Under the pieces are notes generated by a model. The model did not search any database. It was not told the DNA's origin and was given only the letters and a program-made list of their open reading frames with translations. Position numbers and translations under genes: made by a program. From positions 172,863 through 236,862 of the forward strand of contig CAJXCD010000001.1 in NCBI GenBank assembly GCA_913051545.1: a stretch of DNA of 64,000 nucleotides, written 5' to 3'. Positions 27,309 through 35,836 of the stretch are shown in pieces; the first letter of the stretch is position 1; the number at the start of each line of letters is the position of its first letter. Source of the DNA: an uncultured Chloroflexota bacterium (GTDB lineage: Bacteria > Chloroflexota > Dehalococcoidia > Lucifugimonadales > CAJXCD01).

Positions 27309-28133
27309 TTGGCAAATCCTAAAAGCAAGAGTGGGAAAACAGCAATGCAGATAGCCAGAGAGACCGCGTTGATGGCTGGAGAGATATTACAAGATAGATT
27401 TGGTAGGGTCGGAGAAATTTCTCAGAAAGGTAGGGGTAATATTGCAACTGACGTGGACAGATATGTAGAGGAAAAAGTGTTGTCGGTTCTGCGAGAAGAG
27501 TACCCTGGGGTATCTATGCTGGGGGAGGAAACAGGGTCTACAGGACGAGATGATTTAGAGGATCCTGTTTGGGTGGTTGATCCTCTTGACGGCACGCGAA
27601 ATTACGCCTCGGAGATTCCTTTCTATTCAGTTGTTATTGGTTTTGTGGTGGACGGGAAGCCCGTTGTTGGAGTGAACTACGATCCTGTCCGCAAGGATTT
27701 GTACGAAGCCGAATTAGGTAAAGGTGCATTTTTAAACGGGGAAAGGATAAATGTTTCAAAGAAGACGACTGTCAAAGAATCTGTGTTGGGTATGGACTTA
27801 AGCTATTCTAACGAAGGTGCCAGGAAGGGACTTGGTCTAGTCTCCGAAGTTTGGCCGAACATGCAAACACTGCGCATAATGGGATCTTCGGCTCTTGGCA
27901 TGTCTTACGTCGCTTCTGGGCGCATTGATCTCTACTTCAACTATCAATTATCACCCTGGGATCAAGTTGCAGGACTTCTTTTAATTGATGAGGCGGGCGG
28001 TTTGGCAACTGATCGAAACGGGGAGACCGCAGGCTTATACAGTGACGGGATAATAGTATCTAACAGGCACTTGCACGCCGACTTTCTCGAGGTCACTAGG
28101 GGGATGCGCTGGAGAGAAAAGAGTCCATTTTGA
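27309..28133 (+). CDS. Inositol monophosphatase family protein (first copy)
   Basis: A 274-residue Mg2+-dependent phosphatase. GEET (about 74), the metal motif WVVDPLDGTRNY (about 89-100) and the second metal motif SPWDQVAG (about 214) are intact. Family members hydrolyse inositol-1-phosphate, fructose-1,6-bisphosphate, histidinol phosphate or 3'-phosphoadenosine phosphates. It starts with TTG, with AGGAG six bases upstream. It is separated from the preceding dehydrogenase by 71 bases and convergent with rpsU. A second, divergent copy lies at 32463. Confidence 0.87.
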   Translation: MANPKSKSGKTAMQIARETALMAGEILQDRFGRVGEISQKGRGNIATDVDRYVEEKVLSVLREEYPGVSMLGEETGSTGRDDLEDPVWVVDPLDGTRNYASEIPFYSVVIGFVVDGKPVVGVNYDPVRKDLYEAELGKGAFLNGERINVSKKTTVKESVLGMDLSYSNEGARKGLGLVSEVWPNMQTLRIMGSSALGMSYVASGRIDLYFNYQLSPWDQVAGLLLIDEAGGLATDRNGETAGLYSDGIIVSNRHLHADFLEVTRGMRWREKSPF

Positions 28134-28199
28134 AAATTCTGCACAGGGAAACTACCCTGAAAGACATGCATGGTAACTGAAAAGCCTGAAAGGATGTGT

Positions 28200-28397
28200 C
28201 TACCTGCTTGTAGTAGTGCGGCGCCTGCGGATTCGTCTGAGGCTGCGGGCCTTTTCCAGACGATCCTGCTCTCCCTTGGATCGGAAATATCTTCGGTTAC
28301 GTAGTTCCCTCAATATTCCCGAACGTTGCATTTGGGTTTGGAACCGCCGGATAAGCTGTTCCCCATCTTCTCCATCCCGTATCGTTACGAAAGACAA
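28200..28397 (-). CDS. rpsU: Small ribosomal subunit protein bS21
   Basis: A short, very basic protein matching bS21: FVTIRDGEDGEQLIRRF, then QMQRSGILRELRNRRYF, and an Arg-rich tail. TTG at 28397 is favoured because AGGGTGG lies five bases upstream and the protein then begins MSFVTIRDGED, as in the family; a GTG at 28406 would add three residues. It has a promoter with TATAAT at 28444-28439. It is a single-gene unit, convergent with the phosphatase. Confidence 0.85.
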   Translation of the reverse strand: MSFVTIRDGEDGEQLIRRFQTQMQRSGILRELRNRRYFRSKGEQDRLEKARSLRRIRRRRTTTSR

Positions 28398-28438
28398 ATA
28401 AACCACCCTACATTTAGGTTAAGCACGATCGACGATCA

Positions 28439-28467
28439 ATTATAACATGTCTTAGGAAGGCGGTGAA
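28439..28467 (-). promoter_or_regulatory. Promoter of rpsU
   Basis: On the minus strand TTCACC (28467-28462) and TATAAT (28444-28439) are 17 bases apart, giving a leader of about 35 bases before the rpsU start. Confidence 0.55.
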
Positions 28468-28588
28468 GCAGAAAATCATATTCACAGCATTTTCCACTGT
28501 TTTTTTTGTGTCAGGGATGTAAAGTGTCGGAGTTAAGAATCGTTATAACGCTCTTTGTGTGCAGAATGTGCAGAGCACTCGGTATTTT

Positions 28589-28834
28589 TTAGCGGGACCC
28601 AGGAGTTATCATCTCTTGTAGGGTTACGCCGATAACGACGAATCCGGCCAGTAAGCCAACAACTAGAGCGAAGAAGGCCAGCACAAAAAGGAGCTTTATC
28701 AGAGCACCAAGTAGGCCGCCTATTACGGGAACTTTCTCGGCAAATTCAGTCCATTCACCAACACGATCCCATGCAAGTCCAATAGGGCCGCGTTTTTTAG
28801 ACACTTTTCTGGAACGCTTGGGCGTTGACGTCAT
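28589..28834 (-). CDS. Small basic single-span membrane protein, unrecognised
   Basis: An 81-residue protein with a Lys/Arg-rich head (first 15 residues), a middle stretch around GLAWDRVGEWTEFAEKVPVIGG, and one long hydrophobic segment (about 47-73) rich in Leu, Phe and Val. GGAGG lies seven bases before the ATG, which supports a real gene. I recognise no family. Between it and rpsU are about 180 bases, which include the rpsU promoter. Confidence 0.65.
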   Translation of the reverse strand: MTSTPKRSRKVSKKRGPIGLAWDRVGEWTEFAEKVPVIGGLLGALIKLLFVLAFFALVVGLLAGFVVIGVTLQEMITPGSR

Positions 28835-28970
28835 ACGTAATTCCTCCGGTAAAAGAGTGTATGCAGTTAGAGTGTTTTTGTCAACGCATAAAACCTGTCT
28901 TAAGGCAAGCTGAAGAGGTGTAGGTTGAGCGTGGAACGCCTGTTATAAAGGATTGTATATAGACAGCGAT

Positions 28971-29711
28971 TCAAAGGTTTTTTGAACTCAGTAGAGTTTT
29001 TACAGAATATTGTATTGACGCAAAGCGTTTCCCAAGCCATAGACGGACAGAGTAACTGGACAGCAGTGTTAGTAGAAGAGCTTCAAATATAGTGGCAATT
29101 GCAATTGCCACGGTCGCATCGAAGAAAAAATTTTGAGGGAACATTGCAATCAGGTAGTGGCGACTTGGATCCAATTGCCATAAATCATTACTGAAGCTAA
29201 TCAAATGAAACATCAGAAAGACAGACTCGAAAGATATTGCTGAAAGCAAACCAGTAATGACGATTATGGTTAAGGTTAGTATTCCAGACATGAGGAAATA
29301 TTTGGCTAATTTTCCCACGAATTTCCCGCGAGTTATTACTAGGATTAGTGTAGAAAAAATAACTATATATGCGATTGAAACCTCTTGGAATCGATATAAA
29401 CCAACCACCAGGTTTTTAACATCCTTCATGTGCAAAACTTCTCGCTCACTATATATATTTCGACGGATTCCGTTAACTGGCACCTTGAGTTCAAGTAGTT
29501 CCTCTCTGTTAGAGAAATACTCTGTGATCTGTTCAGATGCATGCAGTAAGTCTTTTCTCTCGATGCCTGTTTTGGCAGCAATTTCGTACTTGTCGAATCC
29601 GTATTCGTATAGAAAAGGTGAGTTAATTAATATTCGTGTGTTAGTTCCAATCAATGCTAAAGGGACAGCAATAAAGAGAAGGGTGATCGAAAGTAATTTA
29701 AGTATTTGCAT
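28971..29711 (-). CDS. DUF1461 integral membrane protein
   Basis: A 246-residue protein of the DUF1461 family. A first helix (1-22) is followed by an external region with FDKYEIAAKTGI and REVLHMKDVKNLV, then three helices (about 113-132, 140-165 and 200-220). This layout matches the family known from Firmicutes and Chloroflexota. No function is established. It is divergent from mazG, whose start is about 100 bases away, so the two share a promoter region. Confidence 0.75.
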   Translation of the reverse strand: MQILKLLSITLLFIAVPLALIGTNTRILINSPFLYEYGFDKYEIAAKTGIERKDLLHASEQITEYFSNREELLELKVPVNGIRRNIYSEREVLHMKDVKNLVVGLYRFQEVSIAYIVIFSTLILVITRGKFVGKLAKYFLMSGILTLTIIVITGLLSAISFESVFLMFHLISFSNDLWQLDPSRHYLIAMFPQNFFFDATVAIAIATIFEALLLTLLSSYSVRLWLGKRFASIQYSVKTLLSSKNL

Positions 29712-29809
29712 AGTGCGGTAGTCTATCAGAGTAGTAGTTCTGTGTGTTGCGGGTATACGAAGCCGCTGTTAACATCACTTCAGGTAGACCTTGTGCCGAG
29801 AGTGGAGCA

Positions 29810-30601
29810 ATGCGGGGACACAGAAAATTTCCGAGCACTTTTGAAGGATTGTTGCAATTGGGGGAAGCCCTTAGGGGTCCCGGGGGGTGTGCGTGGGATA
29901 AATCCCAGACCACCACCTCGCTTAAATCATTGTTTCTGGAAGAGTGCTATGAGTTCGTCGAAGCGATTGATTCTGGAAGCGATGAAAATATAGTCGAAGA
30001 GATGGGAGATGTGCTGTTTCATATCGGGTTACAGCTCTGTATGGCAAAGGAGAAAGATTCATTTCGGGAATCTGACGTTTTTAGTGCAATTGTAGACAAA
30101 ATGATTAGAAGGCACCCCCACATTTTTGGTGGATCCAAAGTTTCTAGCATTGAAGATATAGAGAAACAGTGGAGCGACATTAAGAGGGGTGAAAACGACA
30201 ATAAAACAGATTTGGCCAAGAATCTCGACAACGTCCCGAAGTCGATGCCTGCACTGTTGCGAGCTAAGGCGTTTCAGGACATAGCTGCGGAGACGGGTTT
30301 TGACTGGGAGGATGTTGATGGGGTATTAGATAAAGTCCTCGAAGAAATCCAAGAATTTCGTCAGGCAAAGACTAAAGAAGATGTACACGCAGAATTAGGA
30401 GATGTTTTATTTTCGATTGTTAACCTAGCGCGTTGGGTCGGTGCTGACTCCGAGGACGCGCTTCGGGCATCCAGTGAGCGCTTCAAGGGCCGATTTAAAT
30501 CTATGCTGAATCAATCCTCGAGAGATGGAATTTCATTTAGTAGATTGGATAGTGATCAGCAAAATTTATTGTGGCAACATGCGAAGACCGAAAAAGATTA
30601 G
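29810..30601 (+). CDS. mazG: MazG family nucleoside triphosphate pyrophosphohydrolase
   Basis: A 263-residue two-domain MazG. The first domain begins GLLQLGEALRGPGGCAWDKS, followed by the metal-binding EECYEFVEAI and EMGDVLFHIGLQ; a second copy of the EExxE/ExxD pattern is in LEEIQEFRQA and ELGDVLFSIVNLA. It hydrolyses non-canonical or excess NTPs to NMP and pyrophosphate. ATG 29810 is chosen because family members start just before this motif; the frame is open back to a GTG at 29744. Confidence 0.9.
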   Translation: MRGHRKFPSTFEGLLQLGEALRGPGGCAWDKSQTTTSLKSLFLEECYEFVEAIDSGSDENIVEEMGDVLFHIGLQLCMAKEKDSFRESDVFSAIVDKMIRRHPHIFGGSKVSSIEDIEKQWSDIKRGENDNKTDLAKNLDNVPKSMPALLRAKAFQDIAAETGFDWEDVDGVLDKVLEEIQEFRQAKTKEDVHAELGDVLFSIVNLARWVGADSEDALRASSERFKGRFKSMLNQSSRDGISFSRLDSDQQNLLWQHAKTEKD

Positions 30602-30658
30602 TGACGGATTGACTATAACCACTCCAGTGAAAAAACATAGAAAGTCTAGGTGGCACAA

Positions 30659-32452
30659 ATGACTGAATTTACGACTAGGCCTGTAATAATGGGGTCGAGA
30701 GGAGTGGTCACGTCGGGGCACTATCTAGCTACCGCAGCAGGGTTCCGCATAATGGAGAATGGAGGTAATGCGGTTGATGCAGCAGCAGCGATGTCATTTT
30801 GCGTTAATCTTTTAGAGCCACATATGAATGGGATAGGAGGGGAAGTTCCAACACTTATTTATTCTGCTGGAGATTCGAAAACTTATGCCGTTAGTGGCGT
30901 CGGGTGGTCGCCGGGTAGTTTCTCAATTGAATGGTGTCAAAAGAATGGGATAGAAGCAATACCAGGGGACGGATATCTACCGGCCTGTGTTCCTTCCGTG
31001 GTAGACACTTGGGCGGTTGCCCTAGCCCGATTTGGAACGATGACAATGACGCAGGTGCTAAGGCCAGCAATAGAATTGGCGGAAGGCGGGTATCCATTAG
31101 ACTCGGAACTACAGGAATTTCTAAGTAATAACAAGTCAAAGTTTGACACTCACTACCCTACAACAGCCCAAGTTTACTATCCGGATGGCAAAATTCCAAG
31201 CGTAGGTGATTTAGTGCACAACATTGAACTTGCAAACGTTTTGAAGTCTATGTGTGCCGCGGAGGAAAAAGCAGGAAGGATGAATAGGATTGCGGGTATT
31301 GAAGCAGCAAGAGACGTTTTCTACAAAGGTCCAGTAGCTGAAAAGATAGTCGAATTTATAACAAATAACCCAGTAGAAGATGCCACCGGTAAAGCCAACC
31401 GGGGTTTGATAAGTTACGAAGATATATCGGAATGGCATGCGACAGTAGAGGACCCCGTAACCTTGAACTATCGAGGGCTAGATGTTTATAAATGCCCAAC
31501 GTGGACCCAGGGGCCTGTTTTTCTGCAACAATTGGGAATATTGGAGAGGTTTGAGTTGAGCAGCATGGAGCATAATTCTAGCGACTATCTACATATTCTT
31601 ATCGAAACATCCAAGCTGGCATTTGCAGACAGAGAGGTTTACTACGGTGATCCTCTATTCGACGAGGTTCCGCTTGGAGAGCTACTGTCTAGCGATTATT
31701 CTCGGGAAAGGAAAGACATGATAGGAAATAAAGCATCCCTCGATTTTAGGCCTGGGGATGTTGGCAAAGGGATTCGAGAAAATATCTATAACTTTGATCA
31801 AAATGCTGTTGTTATGACTGATGCCAAATTGGCAGAGAAAGATTTTGGTCTCGGGGGAGCCCACTTAGGAGACACGACGCACCTAGACGCAGTTGACAGA
31901 GAAGGCAATATGGTAGCGGCCACTCCCAGTGGAGGATGGATTGGAACGTCACCCGTTATCAGGGGTTTAGGTTTTCCCTTAGGGACTCGCGGACAAATGT
32001 TTTACCTTGACCCGAATCGTGCTAATGCATTGGAGCCGCGTAAAAGGCCACGAGCGACACTCACCCCATCGATTGTTACTAGAGGCAAAGACCCCCTGAT
32101 GGCTTTTGGCACACCTGGGGGTGATGGACAAGATCAATGGACGCTCCAATACTTCCTAAATCAAGTCGAATTTGGGATGAACATTCAAAAGGCCATAGAT
32201 GCCCCCACGGTAACTTCCCTCCATTTCCCTTCCTCGTTCTATCCTAGAGATGCATACCCCGGTCGAGTTGTAGTAGAGTCTCGGGTGCCAGAAGCGGTCA
32301 GAAAAGAACTAGAGAATAGAGGACACGAAGTCATTGCTACTGGGCCATGGACAAACGGGAAGGTGATGGGAGTTTCTATCGATACTAAAAGGGGCTTGAT
32401 TTCGGGCGGTGCTTCGCCGAGGCGACATTCTGGCTATGCAATCGGATGGTAG
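30659..32452 (+). CDS. Gamma-glutamyltransferase family protein
   Basis: A 597-residue Ntn-hydrolase homologous to gamma-glutamyltransferase. The N-terminal VTSGHYLATAAGFRIMENGG and the autocleavage-type site LGDTTHLDAVD (nucleophile Thr near residue 404) are present, with PSGGWIGTSPVI after it. Homologues include glutathione hydrolases, cephalosporin acylases and transferases of unknown substrate. No signal peptide is visible, so it is probably cytoplasmic, unlike the classical periplasmic enzyme. ATG 30659 has AGGTGG five bases upstream. Confidence 0.87.
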   Translation: MTEFTTRPVIMGSRGVVTSGHYLATAAGFRIMENGGNAVDAAAAMSFCVNLLEPHMNGIGGEVPTLIYSAGDSKTYAVSGVGWSPGSFSIEWCQKNGIEAIPGDGYLPACVPSVVDTWAVALARFGTMTMTQVLRPAIELAEGGYPLDSELQEFLSNNKSKFDTHYPTTAQVYYPDGKIPSVGDLVHNIELANVLKSMCAAEEKAGRMNRIAGIEAARDVFYKGPVAEKIVEFITNNPVEDATGKANRGLISYEDISEWHATVEDPVTLNYRGLDVYKCPTWTQGPVFLQQLGILERFELSSMEHNSSDYLHILIETSKLAFADREVYYGDPLFDEVPLGELLSSDYSRERKDMIGNKASLDFRPGDVGKGIRENIYNFDQNAVVMTDAKLAEKDFGLGGAHLGDTTHLDAVDREGNMVAATPSGGWIGTSPVIRGLGFPLGTRGQMFYLDPNRANALEPRKRPRATLTPSIVTRGKDPLMAFGTPGGDGQDQWTLQYFLNQVEFGMNIQKAIDAPTVTSLHFPSSFYPRDAYPGRVVVESRVPEAVRKELENRGHEVIATGPWTNGKVMGVSIDTKRGLISGGASPRRHSGYAIGW

Positions 32453-32462
32453 AAGGATTCGT

Positions 32463-33365
32463 ATGGGCACTCTTCTAGACAGTCTTATAGTATCTGAAAT
32501 CCAGTCACTCGCAGTAGACGCTGCATGTGGAGCGGGGCAAATTCTAAAGAACTATTTCGGTTCTCAGATCCAAGTGGATTATAAAGGGAAGGGACAAAGC
32601 GATCCTGTAAGCGTGGCTGACACTGAGAGTCAGGCATACTTAGAAAATCGGATAAAGGATAAATTTTCTGACCACGGTATTTTGGGCGAGGAAGACAAGT
32701 TGTCCAAGGACACTCCTGCACCGGATATTGTTTGGGTTTTAGATCCCCTCGACGGAACTAGAAATTTTGTGGGTGGGCTTCCGGTTTATGCGTGTTCGGT
32801 GGGTGTTTTGTTTAAGGGCAGGCCTGTGGTAGGGGTTATTTACATTCCATGGCCTAATGAGTCAGGAGCAATCATTGTTAGCGGAAAGAAAGGAGATGGA
32901 TCCAGAATCGGATCGGATTCAGTCAGTGTATTTGATGCCGATTCTCCATCTTCCAATTTAATGATAGGGCTTCCTTCATCGTTCATGTCTTCTTATAAAT
33001 TTGTTAATAATAGAAAGAAGGGCGTGGGCGAAGTTAGGGTGGTTGGAAGTATCGCTTATGAAATGGCAATAACGGCCATGGGAATATACCAGTATAGTTT
33101 TGTTGCCAGTGGACGCTTGTGGGATGTAGCTGCTGGTGTGCTAATAGTAAATGAGGCAGGAGGCCAGACGCTTGTTGGTGTTTCAAATAGTAAAACAGAG
33201 AAGAATTCAGGAAAGATTTTAAAATGGGAAAAACTAGAATCTTTTTTTCCCGAATTCACAAGTGGCGTTACAACATTAGAAGACATGAGGTCTTGGTCTA
33301 TGCCTTTATTGGTTGGGGGTTCAGGGGTAACGTCATCCATTGCTCGTTCTCTTAGGAAAAAATAG
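32463..33365 (+). CDS. Inositol monophosphatase family protein (second copy)
   Basis: A 300-residue homologue of the gene at 27309. GEED (about 74), WVLDPLDGTRNF (about 90-101) and LWDVAAGVLIVNEAGG are intact. ATG 32463 has AAGGA five bases upstream and overlaps nothing; the frame is open further upstream into the gamma-glutamyltransferase gene. It follows that gene by ten bases and is likely co-transcribed. It converges with the SCO1664-type gene. The exact substrate is unknown. Confidence 0.86.
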   Translation: MGTLLDSLIVSEIQSLAVDAACGAGQILKNYFGSQIQVDYKGKGQSDPVSVADTESQAYLENRIKDKFSDHGILGEEDKLSKDTPAPDIVWVLDPLDGTRNFVGGLPVYACSVGVLFKGRPVVGVIYIPWPNESGAIIVSGKKGDGSRIGSDSVSVFDADSPSSNLMIGLPSSFMSSYKFVNNRKKGVGEVRVVGSIAYEMAITAMGIYQYSFVASGRLWDVAAGVLIVNEAGGQTLVGVSNSKTEKNSGKILKWEKLESFFPEFTSGVTTLEDMRSWSMPLLVGGSGVTSSIARSLRKK

Positions 33366-33406
33366 GATAAGGCTATAACCCAAAGCTCACAGGTCACCGT
33401 ATTACC

Positions 33407-34147
33407 TTATTCCAATGGCCAAGGGATGTTAAAGCGAGGATCTAGTTGAGGGATGACAGGGGTATGGATTAGGAAATCTGCACGTTTTTGTAGGGCGTCT
33501 ATCTCTGGTACTGAGATGAGGTTGGTCAAATCTTCTTCGTACGAAGCGCTTGCCCCAGAGATTTTTTCGGAAAAAGATGCTATATCTGCCAAGATATGCT
33601 CAGGTATTTTCTTGCCCCATAATTCGAGCATAACGGTTCGCATCTTAAAGGCTGAATGAAAAGCCAGGCCATGATCCACACTCCAAATAGTTCCGTGTTT
33701 ATCCTTTAGGCAATGTCCGCCCTTTCTGTCAGCATTATTTATAAGGAAATCGAAAGCGGCAAAATACATGAATTGCTCAAAATAGTCATCGACTAGGTCA
33801 AAATATGTTACCCGTGGATCTGATTCCACGTAAAGTTGCATTGTGCCTATTCCTCGAGGGCCGTCCCTGATAACAGTTATGGGAACATTGGGCCATCCTA
33901 GTCTACGGCTTATTAGAAATGCGGCTCGTTCTCTCTTATATAGGGTGCCGTTAGGGAAATCAGAAAGAGGGAATTCTCCTGATTGTGGTTTATATATCGC
34001 TTTAAGGGTATTTCCTCTTCCTGCATTTATGTGAACAAGGAAAGTTGCATTTGAACTCCATGCGATCCGTTGACCGCGAACGATATCTCCGCTATTTAGC
34101 AGGGAAAGGGTTTCTTCGGCAGTTAAGTCAAGGGGCTTGAATGACAT
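33407..34147 (-). CDS. SCO1664 family kinase-like protein
   Basis: A 246-residue protein of the family (TIGR03843) with distant similarity to phosphatidylinositol 3-/4-kinases. The catalytic-type loop FLINNADRKGGHCL (about 135-148) and the metal-loop-like VDHGLAFH follow, and YKPQSGE is an ATP-site-like lysine segment. The family occurs in Actinobacteria and Chloroflexota next to DUF3090, as here (33 bases apart). The function is unknown; kinase activity is an inference from motifs. Confidence 0.82.
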   Translation of the reverse strand: MSFKPLDLTAEETLSLLNSGDIVRGQRIAWSSNATFLVHINAGRGNTLKAIYKPQSGEFPLSDFPNGTLYKRERAAFLISRRLGWPNVPITVIRDGPRGIGTMQLYVESDPRVTYFDLVDDYFEQFMYFAAFDFLINNADRKGGHCLKDKHGTIWSVDHGLAFHSAFKMRTVMLELWGKKIPEHILADIASFSEKISGASASYEEDLTNLISVPEIDALQKRADFLIHTPVIPQLDPRFNIPWPLE

Positions 34148-34179
34148 ATGAATTTGACCGGTAATCGTAAGCTGTACTT

Positions 34180-34680
34180 CTAGCTTAGGGTCTCACCTTT
34201 GTTTCTCGCTCGATGTCCGTTACTGAGGGGGCAGACGTGCCTAGCTATGTCAATTGGCTCTCCGCAAAGTGGACAAATAGGCCGCCCTGCTGCACAGACG
34301 TCGATTGCTTCTTTGGCAAACACATTAAGAAGTTTTGGGTTAATCCTAAATCGTAATCTAGGGACATCTTGAACCTCATGGAAATCTATGGCGATTTGAT
34401 CTGAATTGTCGAGGCGGCCAATAGCTATGCGTTCAGGCTTGAATTCTAAATGGATTGGATTTGTCATGTCCGGTGCCTTCTCTTGCAAATATTCTTCCCC
34501 TTGTATATTGGGGAGATTTGCTAGATACTGTTGAACTGCTAATGCAAGCTGCAGGAGCTGTTCTTTCTCTACCCAAACTACGGCAGACCCATCCTCTCCG
34601 GATCCAACAATCCGAAAGGTGCGCCGTCCAGGCTCCCCTATCGATTCACAAGACAAATTAGAGACATTTAATGTATCCAC
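34180..34680 (-). CDS. DUF3090 family protein
   Basis: A 167-residue protein from the GTG at 34680, which gives the family-type start DTLNVSNLSCESIGEPGRRT; the frame is open to an ATG at 34767. The C-terminal zinc-finger-like motif CPLCGEPID then HVCPLSNGH matches DUF3090 (TIGR03847). It directly precedes the SCO1664-type gene in a conserved pair; the third member often found in Actinobacteria (a phosphoglycerate-mutase-like protein) is not here. The function is unknown. Confidence 0.82.
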   Translation of the reverse strand: MDTLNVSNLSCESIGEPGRRTFRIVGSGEDGSAVVWVEKEQLLQLALAVQQYLANLPNIQGEEYLQEKAPDMTNPIHLEFKPERIAIGRLDNSDQIAIDFHEVQDVPRLRFRINPKLLNVFAKEAIDVCAAGRPICPLCGEPIDIARHVCPLSNGHRARNKGETLS

Positions 34681-34813
34681 GAAGCACACACCAGTGAGAA
34701 GTAGGCAATTTTGTTTCATTAACAGGATATCAGCAAGATTGATAGTTATCCATCTGCAACGACACATTGGTAAAGCGCTTTGAGATGTAATTGATTGACC
34801 AAAGATGTATGCT

Positions 34814-34826
34814 TATGGTGTGTAAA
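34814..34826 (+). promoter_or_regulatory. TATGGTG-TGTAAA motif, candidate extended -10
   Basis: A variant of the motif at 20926 and 59092, lying 52 bases before the DHDPS-family gene in the divergent spacer with the DUF3090 gene. Confidence 0.3.
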
Positions 34827-34878
34827 GACCAATTAACATATAGGTGGTAAAAGACCACTTTATTTAGGAGGACAGATT

Positions 34879-35811
34879 ATGAACCGAGCCGAACTCAAAG
34901 GTTTGATACAGGGTATACCTGCGACAATTCCAACACCGTTTGATGACAATTATCGATTGGATTTAGCCAAAATGACCGACCTCACGCGTTGGTGGGTGGC
35001 GAGCGGATTAGGAACTAGTACATCCCCGTTGAAAGTGGCTGCTGCTATGGGAGAAGGACCGGAGTTAAGCGAAGACGAATGGCCTCATCTTCTAAAAACG
35101 GTTGTAGATGCCGCAGGGAGTGATGCGAATATAATGTGTGCATTGAAACCTAAAAACACGTTGCTCACGATAGAAGATGCCAAGAGAGCTCAGGACCTTG
35201 GTGCTATCGGGCTCCAAATAGACCTGCCCTTTTTCCATCATCCAAATCAAGACGATATAGTTAGGTTTTTCACGGACATCTCTGATGCTATCGACATCGG
35301 AATAATGATATACAACACTTTCTGGTTTGGTTTTGACGACATGTCTTTGCAAGCCGATACGGCGCTCCGATTGGCAGATGCGGAACATGTAGTCGCCATA
35401 AAATGGAACGTCCCGTCGGGGCAAGACTACGATGAGATGCGCAAATTCTCCAAGACATTCAATGTGATAGATAATTCTGGCCAAGCTGTTCGTTGCCACA
35501 AAAATGGAGGCCGTGGGATTATTAGCGGAATGGCGGCAGTGCATCCGGCCCATCCCTTGAAAGTTTGGGAATTACTAGAGAATAGAAAATATGATGAGGC
35601 GCAGACTGAAATAGATCAGGCTAAAAATGCTATGGGTCCTTGGGGGGAAAAATATAGCAAAAGATCAGGAGGGTATTGGCAAGTTAAGGCTTACATGGCA
35701 GCGATGGGTCGCCCTGTAGGTCCTCCCCGACCTCCGACAATTGGTGCAACCGAGGAAATGATACAGGAGATGCGTAATATATTTGTGGGTATGGGATGGC
35801 CAGTCATTTAA
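34879..35811 (+). CDS. DHDPS/NAL family class I aldolase
   Basis: A 310-residue TIM-barrel lyase of the dihydrodipicolinate synthase / N-acetylneuraminate lyase family. The catalytic Tyr (about 144, in MIYNTFWFG) and Schiff-base Lys (about 175, in VAIKWN) are present. The usual GTTGE loop is replaced by GLGTSTSPLKVA, so it is probably not a true DapA. The C-terminus is proline-rich (GRPVGPPRPPTIG). AGGAGG lies eight bases before the ATG. No lysine genes are near. Substrate unknown, presumably a 2-oxoacid aldol. Confidence 0.83.
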   Translation: MNRAELKGLIQGIPATIPTPFDDNYRLDLAKMTDLTRWWVASGLGTSTSPLKVAAAMGEGPELSEDEWPHLLKTVVDAAGSDANIMCALKPKNTLLTIEDAKRAQDLGAIGLQIDLPFFHHPNQDDIVRFFTDISDAIDIGIMIYNTFWFGFDDMSLQADTALRLADAEHVVAIKWNVPSGQDYDEMRKFSKTFNVIDNSGQAVRCHKNGGRGIISGMAAVHPAHPLKVWELLENRKYDEAQTEIDQAKNAMGPWGEKYSKRSGGYWQVKAYMAAMGRPVGPPRPPTIGATEEMIQEMRNIFVGMGWPVI

Positions 35812-35836
35812 GTAAGACCAAAATTCACAATATAAA

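Noticed and set aside
27309-33365. A recent gene duplication of the two inositol-monophosphatase-family genes
   Set aside because: The copies share only the family motifs and differ throughout the rest, so they look like old paralogues or separate acquisitions.
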